This document shows, in pieces, positions 17,432 to 25,254 of a stretch of DNA of 39,571 nucleotides. Positions within the stretch are counted from its first letter, which is position 1, and each line of letters opens with the position of its first letter. The position numbers and the translations under genes were made by a program. The stretch lies in contig CAJTMV010000037.1 in assembly GCA_910577225.1 (NCBI GenBank), positions 1-39,571 of the forward strand, in the 5' to 3' direction. The notes under the pieces are model-generated. The model was not told the DNA's origin. It did no database searches and saw nothing but the letters and a program-made list of their open reading frames with translations. Source of the DNA: an uncultured Eubacterium sp. GTDB lineage: Bacteria; Bacillota; Clostridia; Lachnospirales; Lachnospiraceae.

Positions 17432-18178
17432 TTATGGCTCCAAAAATCCCAGATATTCGTCAAACAGATTAAAGAGCATATCTCCGGAACAAACCGGTAT
17501 CTCCGCGGTAGAACGTTCCATTTGTACATAGGTATATAAATCATGCGCTTTTGTCAGCACCAGGGCCGGTATCACATCATATTCCGGCCCTGCCAGCACT
17601 TCGATATATTCGCAGTATTTGGCTGCCTGACTGATTTCTGCCGGATCGATGCGGTCTTTCATCTTAAATTCCAGAGAAAATATATGACTGTCTGAAATTA
17701 CAAGCACGTCCGCATATATCCGGATATACCGCGCACGTTTGATACGCAGCTCAAATGCAATCTCCCAGCGGGAAACGTCGACGTCTGAAAGATCTTCAAA
17801 CAACTGGCGCATCGTTTCATACGTATCCAGAAACGAATGAAACAGGCCTCTCGTATTGTTCAGATTTCTTCCGATTCTCATACAGCCCTGCTTTAGCTCT
17901 GTCATCCACTGCGTCTGATCTGTACGCAGAAACTCCCAGACCATACCGTAATAGCCGCAGAAATCCCCCAGTCCTGTATGCGGCACGCTCTGGCGAATCA
18001 GGCCATGCCAGCAATAACTGCTGTCCCGATAGCAAAGCTCGCGCATATAAGCAGAACCGTACAGATACTGATTCATTTCCGTCCGTTCTCTATGCAGCGC
18101 CGCTGCAATTTCTTTTGCCCGTACACCGTCGTTTTTACATATATAAGAATAGATTTCTCTTTCTATCATATCTGTCAT
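17432..18178 (-). CDS. Winged-helix plus PD-(D/E)XK-like candidate nuclease, unknown family
   Basis: The protein has 248 residues, ATG at 18178 behind GGAG. Residues 1-55 read as a winged helix (IEREIYSYICKNDGVRAKEIAAALHRERTEMNQYLY). The middle contains a glycine/tyrosine/tryptophan patch (HTGLGDFCGYYGMVWEFL). The C-terminal half shows WEIAFELRI (E139), IYADVLVI (D157), FSLEFKMKD (E170-x-K172) and a later QAAKYCEYIEV (Q184, Y188). The order E...D...ExK...QxxxY is that of PD-(D/E)XK nucleases. Nuclease activity is an inference from these residues. The gene starts only 9-13 bp after the chemoreceptor terminator and has no visible promoter of its own. Confidence 0.65.
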   Translation of the reverse strand: MTDMIEREIYSYICKNDGVRAKEIAAALHRERTEMNQYLYGSAYMRELCYRDSSYCWHGLIRQSVPHTGLGDFCGYYGMVWEFLRTDQTQWMTELKQGCMRIGRNLNNTRGLFHSFLDTYETMRQLFEDLSDVDVSRWEIAFELRIKRARYIRIYADVLVISDSHIFSLEFKMKDRIDPAEISQAAKYCEYIEVLAGPEYDVIPALVLTKAHDLYTYVQMERSTAEIPVCSGDMLFNLFDEYLGFLEP

Positions 18179-18191
18179 TTGTCACTCCAAA

Positions 18192-18223
18192 AAAATGGCA
18201 GACATAGGATCGTCTGCCATTTT
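18192..18223 (-). terminator. Terminator of the chemoreceptor gene
   Basis: A perfect 12-bp stem, AAAATGGCAGAC with GTCTGCCATTTT, and an 8-nt loop. On the minus strand it ends in a T-run that runs into GGAGTGACAA, the ribosome binding site of the next gene. Either the next gene depends on read-through or its promoter lies inside the chemoreceptor gene. Confidence 0.85.
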
Positions 18224-18238
18224 CACTCTTATGTATTA

Positions 18239-19939
18239 TTATTTGTCGTTTAATATAAACTGGCCTACCAGCTCGTCCAGTGTAGCCGCCTGCGCAGACA
18301 GCTGCTCGCTCGTTGCCGACGATTCCTGCGCCGCCGCAGAGTTGTTCTGTACGACCTCGGAAATCTGGCTGATGCCCTGTTCTGCCTGACGCATTGTTTC
18401 TGCCTGCGTAATTACCATGACACTGAGGTCCTTGGAAGACTCTGCAATCTGTTTGATTCCGCTGACTACATTATCAATCGAATCTGACGCCCGTTCTACC
18501 GCGCGGCTGCCTTCCGCAATCTCCCTCATGGAGCTCTCGATCAGATCTCTCGTGTCGACCGCCGCCTTTGCACTCTGCTCGGCCAGCTGTCGAATCTCCT
18601 CTGCTACTACAGAGAATCCGCGTCCGGCTTCTCCGGCTCTTGCCGCTTCTATGGAAGCGTTGAGTGAAAGCAGATTCGTCTGCGATGCAATGGACTCGAT
18701 CTCTGAAATAATATTACCGATTTTTGCAGATGATTCGCTGATTTTTTCCATTGCAGTTACCATCGTATGCATCTCTTCACGCGTATGGTCTGCTTCATTT
18801 GCATAATTTTCCGCCTGTTTATAGGATTCTTCCGCACTCTGGGCACTTTTTTCCATTGTTTCAGAAATATCTATAATCGTCGCCTGCAGCTCTTCTACCG
18901 CTCCTGCCTGCTCGGTTGCGCCTTCTGCGAGACTTTGCGCAGACTCTGCCAGGTTAATGGAACCTCCGGACACCTGACTGGACGCTTCCCCGATCGAACG
19001 AATGGTATCTGACATCTGATTGCGCAGTCCGCGCATCGAATGAATCAGTTTCTCAAAATCTTTTGTATATCTATCCTGTACCTCTGACCGTACGGCATAG
19101 TTTTTGCCTTCCATCTCGCCAAGGACCGTTCCGATATCATTAATGATGATGTTCAGAGCATCCGCCATCTCAGCGGCATCCGCAACCATATCAGCCACTT
19201 CGTCATGAGAATCGGATTCCGGAAACGGCGAGGTTAAATCTCCGCCCGCAAACATCTTTAACCGCTGTCCAAGGTCTTTTAACGGATTTGCAATTCCCTG
19301 CGCAATCCGCTTTCCAATACGCATGGACAGCAGAATCGAAATCGCAATGACTACAATGATCGCCAGTATCAGTATAACGCTTAAAATTGTCAGAGTTTTC
19401 GACAGCTTCTGCCCCTCTGACACTTTTACTTCCAAAAGGTCGTCCAGTTTTTCATAAATGCCCTGATATACGCCTGCCAGCTCGTTGATGGCGATATCCT
19501 GCGCCTGCTCGCACAAAGCCCTGTCTGTATTTGCGCCAAGCTCTATAATTTGCGTATCCAGCGGCCAGTATACTTCAAGATCCTTCTTGATTTCTTCATA
19601 CGTCTGACGGCCCGCATCCGATACGATTGTCTTTTCGATTTCTGCAAAATTTTTCTCAAACGCGGCAATCGCGTCTTCGTGCTGCTTTAGCACAGTATCG
19701 ATCGCATCCTGATCGTCATATCCGATCGCTGCTCGCAGAGAAGACCGTACATCTGCAAATTCAAACATCGTTTTTCCAATGTCCCCCTGCGCAAATCCAA
19801 AATTAGTCAGTGCATAAGAATACCTGTTAGATACAACAATAATCGCAATCAGTCCCAATAATGCCGATACTGCCGTAATCAACGAAACCATAAGAAAAGA
19901 CTTTGTCAGCTTTTTCTCAATTTTCTCGTCTTTAAACAT
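18239..19939 (-). CDS. Methyl-accepting chemotaxis protein
   Basis: The 566-residue membrane receptor has a first membrane helix at about 14-38, a mainly helical periplasmic-type sensor (about 40-185, a four-helix-bundle MCP domain) and a second membrane helix (about 187-210). A HAMP domain (NPLKDLGQRLKMFAGGDL) and the cytoplasmic coiled coil follow. The signalling tip is IASQTNLLSLNASIEAARAGEAGRGFSVVAEEIRQLAEQS, the invariant CheA/CheW-contact hairpin. There is no C-terminal CheR pentapeptide. It indicates a motile or che-equipped organism; no other chemotaxis gene lies here, so its ligand cannot be inferred from context. Confidence 0.95.
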   Translation of the reverse strand: MFKDEKIEKKLTKSFLMVSLITAVSALLGLIAIIVVSNRYSYALTNFGFAQGDIGKTMFEFADVRSSLRAAIGYDDQDAIDTVLKQHEDAIAAFEKNFAEIEKTIVSDAGRQTYEEIKKDLEVYWPLDTQIIELGANTDRALCEQAQDIAINELAGVYQGIYEKLDDLLEVKVSEGQKLSKTLTILSVILILAIIVVIAISILLSMRIGKRIAQGIANPLKDLGQRLKMFAGGDLTSPFPESDSHDEVADMVADAAEMADALNIIINDIGTVLGEMEGKNYAVRSEVQDRYTKDFEKLIHSMRGLRNQMSDTIRSIGEASSQVSGGSINLAESAQSLAEGATEQAGAVEELQATIIDISETMEKSAQSAEESYKQAENYANEADHTREEMHTMVTAMEKISESSAKIGNIISEIESIASQTNLLSLNASIEAARAGEAGRGFSVVAEEIRQLAEQSAKAAVDTRDLIESSMREIAEGSRAVERASDSIDNVVSGIKQIAESSKDLSVMVITQAETMRQAEQGISQISEVVQNNSAAAQESSATSEQLSAQAATLDELVGQFILNDK

Positions 19940-19997
19940 AAATAGCTCTCCTCCTCTATAATGTAGTACTTTTTTCTAAAAGTGCCAGACTATTTGT

Positions 19998-20026
19998 ATT
20001 ATATTCTATTTTATTGTAACTGACAA
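19998..20026 (-). promoter_or_regulatory. Sigma-A promoter of the chemoreceptor gene
   Basis: On the minus strand TTGTCA (20021-20026), 17 bp, TATAAT (19998-20003), about 60 bp before the start codon, which has GAGGAG upstream. Confidence 0.8.
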
Positions 20027-20105
20027 TAGGCTTTTCCCTGATTTTAATTTTTATGCACTTTAACCAAAATGGACGGATGGATTTTGATGATTTTTCCTTG
20101 CTGGA

Positions 20106-21320
20106 CTACATTGCCTGTATCCGCCCGATTGCGGCAACCGTATGTTCGTAACTGCCAAAAGCGGTCAGACGGAAATATCCTTCTCCGGACGGACCAAACC
20201 CGCAGCCAGGCGTTCCAACCACTCCAGCCGTCTGCAGCAGATCGTCGAAAAATTCCCAGGAGCTCTTATTCGCAGGTGTCTTTAACCAGATATACGGTGC
20301 GTTTACGCCTCCATACACTTCGTATCCGGCTGCAAGCAGCCCTTCTTTGATCACTTTCGCATTTTTCATATAATATGCGATCTGTTCTCTCAGCTGGCTT
20401 TTTCCTTCTTCGGAGTATACCGCCTCGCCGGCACGCTGAATGATATACGGCGCTCCGTTATATTTTGTCCCGTGGCGTCTGGCCCACATGGCATGAAGCG
20501 AAACGCCGCCGCATGTTAACGCCTTTGGCACTACCGTAAATCCGAGCCGCACTCCGGTAAAGCCTGCGTTTTTGGAAAAGCTGCGGATTTCAATCGCACA
20601 TGTATCCGCCCCATCGCACTCATAAATGGAGTGCGCCACATCCGATTGTGTAATATACGCTTCATAAGCTGCGTCATAGATAATGACAGCCCCTGTTTCA
20701 TTTGCATAGTCCACCCATTTTTGCAGCTGCGCTTTCGTAATCGTGGTGCCTGTCGGATTATTCGGAATACACAGGTAAATGATATCCGGCGTCTGTTTCG
20801 GAAATTCCGGTACAAAATCATTCTCTCTCGTACACGGCATATAAACGACATCGCTCCAGGTCTGCGTCTGACTATCGTATGCGCCGCATCTGCCCGCCAT
20901 AACGTTTGAATCGATATAAACCGGATATACCGGGTCAGTCACGGCGATTTTACAGTCTTTGGCAAAAATTTCCTGGATATTGCCGGAATCGGATTTGGCC
21001 CCGTCGGATATAAATATCTCATCTTCGCTGACGCTGCATCCTCTTTTTTGGTAATCGTTTTCCACAATCGCCCTGCGCAAAAAATCATACCCCAGATCCG
21101 GCGCATAGCCGCGGAACGAAGCCGCGTCCGCCATCTCATCCACCGCCTGATGCAGCGCTTCGATCACCGCCGGCACGATCGGCTGGGTAACGTCTCCGAT
21201 TCCAAGACGAATGATATCCTTATCCGGATTTGCCCGGGTAAATGCCTCTACTTTTTTTGCGATTGTACTAAACAGATAACTGCCCGGCAGTTTCTGATAA
21301 TTTTCATTCAGCTGATACAT
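20106..21320 (-). CDS. dapL: LL-diaminopimelate aminotransferase
   Basis: This 404-residue PLP-dependent fold-type I aminotransferase converts tetrahydrodipicolinate directly to LL-diaminopimelate. Its start (NENYQKLPGSYLFSTIAKKVEAF), DVTQPI, FRGYAPDLGYDFLRRAI, ISDGAKSDSGNIQEIF, CIPNNPTGT and SFSKNAGFTGVRLGF (PLP-binding Lys250) are DapL hallmarks. It is the last gene of the his/gln/dap operon, 29 bp after dapF, so two consecutive steps of lysine and cell-wall DAP synthesis are encoded side by side. Confidence 0.97.
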   Translation of the reverse strand: MYQLNENYQKLPGSYLFSTIAKKVEAFTRANPDKDIIRLGIGDVTQPIVPAVIEALHQAVDEMADAASFRGYAPDLGYDFLRRAIVENDYQKRGCSVSEDEIFISDGAKSDSGNIQEIFAKDCKIAVTDPVYPVYIDSNVMAGRCGAYDSQTQTWSDVVYMPCTRENDFVPEFPKQTPDIIYLCIPNNPTGTTITKAQLQKWVDYANETGAVIIYDAAYEAYITQSDVAHSIYECDGADTCAIEIRSFSKNAGFTGVRLGFTVVPKALTCGGVSLHAMWARRHGTKYNGAPYIIQRAGEAVYSEEGKSQLREQIAYYMKNAKVIKEGLLAAGYEVYGGVNAPYIWLKTPANKSSWEFFDDLLQTAGVVGTPGCGFGPSGEGYFRLTAFGSYEHTVAAIGRIQAM

Positions 21321-21349
21321 ATGTTACACTCCTCTGTTTGTCTATTCTG

Positions 21350-22192
21350 TCACGCGATCTCGCCTTCAAATACTTCGGTCGCAGGCCCTGTCATAAAGAC
21401 AGTATCGGTCTTTTGATCCCATTCGATATGCAGATCGCCTCCACGCAGCCTTACCGTAACGTTACGTTCGGTAAAGCCGTTTAAAATACATGCTACCGTA
21501 ACCGCACAGGCGCCTGTCCCGCACGCCAGCGTCTCGCCGGACCCTCTTTCCCATACGCGCATCTGAACGGTATGCCTGTCCAGCACTTTTACAAATTCCG
21601 TATTCACACGATTTGGAAAATATGCATGACGTTCGAACCCCGGCCCGATTTTTTCCAGATCCAGACCGTCCACATCGTCGGTGTATATCACACAGTGCGG
21701 ATTGCCCATCGATACGCACGTCATCCGGTAGGATATCCCGTCCACGACAATCGGACAGTCGACAAGCTGTGTGCGCTTATCGGATCCATCATATACGACC
21801 GGAATCTGCTCTGGTATCAGCTGCGGTTTCCCCATATCGACACGCACCGAAGCCACATTACCATCTTCAACCGTAAGCTGCACATGCCGGATTCCGGCAA
21901 GCGTTTCGATACGGATATTTGTCTGATCGGTCATATGACGGTCATACACATATTTTGCCACACACCGGATCGCATTTCCGCACATCTCGCCTCTGGAACC
22001 GTCCGCATTATACATGGCCATTTCAAAATCAGCCTGTTCGGACGGCAGGATCAAAATAAGTCCGTCCGAGCCGATGCCGAAATGCCTGTCGCTGAATAAC
22101 TTTGCGGCTTCCTGCGGATGTTCTACCGTCTCTTCAAAACCGTTTACATAAATATAATCGTTCCCTATTCCATGCATTTTTGTAAATTTCAT
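21350..22192 (-). CDS. dapF: Diaminopimelate epimerase
   Basis: The 280-residue enzyme racemises LL- to meso-diaminopimelate using two cysteines without cofactor. Both are present: C71 in EMCGNAIRC and C224 in LACGTGACA. The KMHGIGNDY start and GSDGLILI are typical. It lies 12 bp after the ANTAR gene and 29 bp before dapL. The coupling to nitrogen-related genes is less usual than a dap cluster. Confidence 0.97.
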   Translation of the reverse strand: MKFTKMHGIGNDYIYVNGFEETVEHPQEAAKLFSDRHFGIGSDGLILILPSEQADFEMAMYNADGSRGEMCGNAIRCVAKYVYDRHMTDQTNIRIETLAGIRHVQLTVEDGNVASVRVDMGKPQLIPEQIPVVYDGSDKRTQLVDCPIVVDGISYRMTCVSMGNPHCVIYTDDVDGLDLEKIGPGFERHAYFPNRVNTEFVKVLDRHTVQMRVWERGSGETLACGTGACAVTVACILNGFTERNVTVRLRGGDLHIEWDQKTDTVFMTGPATEVFEGEIA

Positions 22193-22204
22193 TTCATTCC
22201 TCCA

Positions 22205-22756
22205 TTACATTTCACTGTCGATCAGGCTGACAATCATCTGCGCTGTCTCAACCAGACCTGTGCCGTTTTCCATACTGCGTTTCTGCAGATACCGGTGCGC
22301 TTCCTCTTCGGACAAATGATTACGCTCCATCAAAAGCAATTTTGCCTGATCGATCGTGCGTTTTTCCGATGCACAGCGAGGTCCCGGCTTTTTCTTTTTT
22401 TGCTTTTTTTTGCGCGCAGAGATCTCTGCCATCATCGCCACTGTCTGCAGCAGCTCGTGCACCTTTAGGGGTGTGCAAAGTCCTACGATATCTGACGTTT
22501 CCCGTTCTTCGATCTGTTTTGCAGAGCCAATCAAAAGCATATCATAGCGCGGCGTCAGATATTCGTACAGTTCGCGGTACACCATATCCGGCAGCCGGCA
22601 GGTACAGATAATGATCCCGCTGTCCAGATCTCCTGCAGCCCGAAGCGCCTGCGCGCCGCTCGTGCAGACCGCGTCCACAGTATACCCGCTTTTTTGTAAA
22701 ATACCGCGAACGCTTTTTGCGTGTTCTATTTTCGGAAAAACTACTATTATATTCAT
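22205..22756 (-). CDS. ANTAR-domain antiterminator with degenerate receiver
   Basis: The 183-residue protein has a receiver-like fold (about 1-115), a very basic linker (KKKQKKKKP) and a C-terminal ANTAR three-helix domain (about 130-180, TIDQAKLLLMERNHLSEEEAHRYLQKRSMENG). In place of the phosphoacceptor Asp the receiver reads IIICTCRLPD, so it is probably not phosphorylated there. ANTAR proteins bind paired hexanucleotide RNA hairpins and prevent termination. Position immediately after glnA (12 bp) matches the clostridial glnA-ANTAR pairing that controls nitrogen assimilation. No ANTAR hairpin pair is evident in the short intergenic gaps here, so its target may lie elsewhere. Confidence 0.88.
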   Translation of the reverse strand: MNIIVVFPKIEHAKSVRGILQKSGYTVDAVCTSGAQALRAAGDLDSGIIICTCRLPDMVYRELYEYLTPRYDMLLIGSAKQIEERETSDIVGLCTPLKVHELLQTVAMMAEISARKKKQKKKKPGPRCASEKRTIDQAKLLLMERNHLSEEEAHRYLQKRSMENGTGLVETAQMIVSLIDSEM

Positions 22757-22768
22757 ACCCGCCGCCGT

Positions 22769-24100
22769 CTATATTCTATATAAATATTCTCTCGTTTCCC
22801 AGTCCGTCACCGTCTTCTGGTATCTGTCCCACTCCTGCTTTTTTGTATCCGCATATTCTTTACAAATATGCGCGCCAAGCGTCTCGCGCACAAACGCATC
22901 CTGTTCCATCTCGCAGACCGCTTCGCACAGATCTCCCGGCAGACGCCCGGTCCCGATTCTTTCGAGTTCTTCCATACTCATATCGTATACGTTGCAGCGG
23001 ACTGCTTCTGCCGGCATGATTTTGTTACGAATTCCATCCAGGCCTGCGCGCAGACAAAGCGCCAGCAGCAGATACGGATTCGCCGCCGCGTCCGGACTGC
23101 GCAGCTCGACCCTTGTCCCATTGCCCCGTGTGGCCGGAATCCGAATCAGAGACGTACGGTTGCCAAACGACCAGGAAATGACGTTCGGAGCTTCATATCC
23201 GGGCGCCAGGCGCTTATAAGAATTGACCAGCGGATTGCTTACCGCCGCCATTCCTTTCATATGCTTTAACAAACCGCCGATAAAATAATACGCTTCTTTA
23301 CTTAACCCATGAACGTCCCCCTCGTCGGCAAACATATTTTTTCCGTCTCTGGATAAGGACAAATTCAGATGCATGCCGGAACCATGCATTCCATCTTTTG
23401 GTTTTGGCATAAAGCTGGCGAACATCCCATGACGTTTGGCGATGGTTTTTACCGCAAGTTTAAATGTCATAATGTGATCGGCCGTCCAGAGCGCGTGATC
23501 ATACTTTAAATCGATCTCGTGCTGTCCCGGCGCGCCTTCATGATGAGACGCGTCTACCGCGTAACCCATTTCTTCCAGCGTTAACACCATATCGCGTCTT
23601 GCGTTTTCCCCTGCATCCAGCGGACCCAGGTCAAAAAAGCCTGCCTGCTCGTCGAGCCGGGTCGTCGGATGTCCTTCGTCGTCATATTGAAATAAAAAGA
23701 ACTCGCACTCCGGTCCCGCTTCAAACGTATATCCCATCTGTTGTGCCTCGCTGACGGCTCTGCGCAGCACATACCTTGGATCTCCTTCAAACGGCGTGCC
23801 GTTTGCATGATAAATATCGCAGATAATCCTTGCCACTTTTCCCTGCTGCGGTCTCCATGGAAAGATCGCAAACGTATCCGTATCCGGATGCAGATATAAA
23901 TCCGACTGCTCCGCTTTTGCAAATCCCCGAATGGAAGAGCCGTCAAACATGCACTCGTTATCCAGCGCTTTCACAAGCTGGGACTTGGTAATCGCGATAT
24001 TTTTTAACGTTCCAAATACATCTGTAAACTGAAGCCTGATAAATTCAATATCTTCCTCTTCTGCCAGATTCAGAATATCCTGTTTCGTATAATGATTCAT
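22769..24100 (-). CDS. glnA: Glutamine synthetase, class I
   Basis: The start at 24100 follows AGAAAGGGA and gives 443 residues, the normal GSI-alpha length; an upstream in-frame ATG at 24130 would overlap hisA. Motifs: FTDVFGTLKN, FDGSSIRGF, PECEFFLF (metal ligands), EGAPGQHEIDLKY, KPKDGMHGSGMHLNLSL, NSYKRLAPGYEAPN and RIPATRGNGTRVELRSPD. The enzyme makes glutamine from glutamate and ammonia and thus supplies the amide nitrogen for histidine and IMP-to-GMP steps, both also encoded nearby. Confidence 0.97.
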   Translation of the reverse strand: MNHYTKQDILNLAEEEDIEFIRLQFTDVFGTLKNIAITKSQLVKALDNECMFDGSSIRGFAKAEQSDLYLHPDTDTFAIFPWRPQQGKVARIICDIYHANGTPFEGDPRYVLRRAVSEAQQMGYTFEAGPECEFFLFQYDDEGHPTTRLDEQAGFFDLGPLDAGENARRDMVLTLEEMGYAVDASHHEGAPGQHEIDLKYDHALWTADHIMTFKLAVKTIAKRHGMFASFMPKPKDGMHGSGMHLNLSLSRDGKNMFADEGDVHGLSKEAYYFIGGLLKHMKGMAAVSNPLVNSYKRLAPGYEAPNVISWSFGNRTSLIRIPATRGNGTRVELRSPDAAANPYLLLALCLRAGLDGIRNKIMPAEAVRCNVYDMSMEELERIGTGRLPGDLCEAVCEMEQDAFVRETLGAHICKEYADTKKQEWDRYQKTVTDWETREYLYRI

Positions 24101-24126
24101 TTCAAAATCCCTTTCTCTCCGATTTC

Positions 24127-24951
24127 TCATCGATGAAGCGTCATTTCACCTGCCGCCTGCTCCGGCGTGTCCGGATGCTGTCTTACATATTCGAGCACTT
24201 TTTGATAAGGCATCGTCCCGCCAAACAAATCGAGCGCGCTCCCAACCGTGACGTTCAGGCGGTTTTTTCCATAGGTACGCAGAATGTCCAGATCTTTAAA
24301 GCTGCCGACGCCTCCTGCATAGGTCACCGGTATCTTTCCCCAGCTTCCAAGCATTTTTACAAGCTCTGTCTCTATCCCGGACGCTTTTCCTTCCACATCC
24401 GCTGCGTGAATCAGAAACTCGTCTGCATAACTGCACAGCTCGTCCAGCAGCTTTACCGTCACGATCTCCTGCGTAAACTTCTGCCAGCGGTCGGTTACAA
24501 TATAATATACGCCGTCCGCCCTGCGGCAGCTCAAGTCCAGCACCAGCCGCTTTTTCCCTATCGTATCGGACAATTTTTTCAGCCGGTCGTAGCGAATCCT
24601 TCCATCCTGAAACACATAAGAAGTGACGATCACATGACTGGCTCCGGCTTCGATGTATCGGCCCGCATTCTCCAGCGTGACGCCTCCGCCGATCTGCAGC
24701 CCTCCCGGATACGCCGAAAGCGCGGCAGACGCCTGCGCAACGTCGGCCTCATACCAGGCAGACTGCTGCGGATTGAGCAAAATAATATGCCCGCCGCGAA
24801 TCTGGTCTTTCTGATACAGCCGCGCATAAAACGCGGCGTCCTGCGCGGCCACAAAATTCTCCTGTGCACAATCATCCTGATCCGACAGAGTGCCGCCTAC
24901 AATCTGTTTTACTTTTCCGTTGTGAATATCGATACACGGACGAAACTCCAT
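24127..24951 (-). CDS. hisA: Eukaryotic-type HisA (ProFAR isomerase)
   Basis: This 274-residue TIM-barrel enzyme is of the yeast HIS6 type, not the usual bacterial HisA type. FRPCIDIHNGKVKQIVGGTLSD, LQIGGGVTLENA, VIVTSYVF, RLVLDLSCRRADGVYYIV, DEFLIHAADVEGKASGIETELV, VTYAGGVGSFKDLDIL and VGSALDLFGG follow the eukaryotic pattern closely. It catalyses the fourth step of histidine synthesis, isomerising ProFAR to PRFAR. It is the first gene of the operon, 26 bp before glnA; no other his gene is present, so the rest of the pathway must be elsewhere. Confidence 0.92.
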   Translation of the reverse strand: MEFRPCIDIHNGKVKQIVGGTLSDQDDCAQENFVAAQDAAFYARLYQKDQIRGGHIILLNPQQSAWYEADVAQASAALSAYPGGLQIGGGVTLENAGRYIEAGASHVIVTSYVFQDGRIRYDRLKKLSDTIGKKRLVLDLSCRRADGVYYIVTDRWQKFTQEIVTVKLLDELCSYADEFLIHAADVEGKASGIETELVKMLGSWGKIPVTYAGGVGSFKDLDILRTYGKNRLNVTVGSALDLFGGTMPYQKVLEYVRQHPDTPEQAAGEMTLHR

Positions 24952-25254
24952 GATTCTACCTGCTTTCTATACTATAATCATAACAGAATCATAACAGAAA
25001 CCGCAACAGACCTCTGGCTGCGCGGCGTCCTGCCATGGTTTTCTTTAGAATAGCACATTCTGTAATGAAAAAAAATAGTTAATTCTATTTTCGAATTAAA
25101 TAAAGTCTTTCCGTTTTACTATATTTTGCCTCGCATAAAAATTCGAAAGAGTGCATTGACTTTTCGATCTTCCTATTGTAGAATTGATAAAATTCAAAAA
25201 ATTCATACTAATACAAAGAATCGGAACGCACCCGAAGAAAGAGAGGATACCCAT
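24952..25254. promoter_or_regulatory. Divergent control region of hisA operon and guaB
   Basis: No gene. On the hisA side the 12-bp element ATCATAACAGAA occurs twice with an 11-bp period (24977-24988 and 24988-24999, one helical turn), beside TATAAT-like sequence, a probable operator/promoter. On the guaB side lie the promoter described separately and A/T-rich DNA. I found no purine riboswitch or T-box. Confidence 0.5.
25156..25184 (+). promoter_or_regulatory. Sigma-A promoter of guaB
   Basis: TTGACT (25156-25161), 17 bp, TAGAAT (25179-25184), leaving a leader of about 65 nt. Confidence 0.8.
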
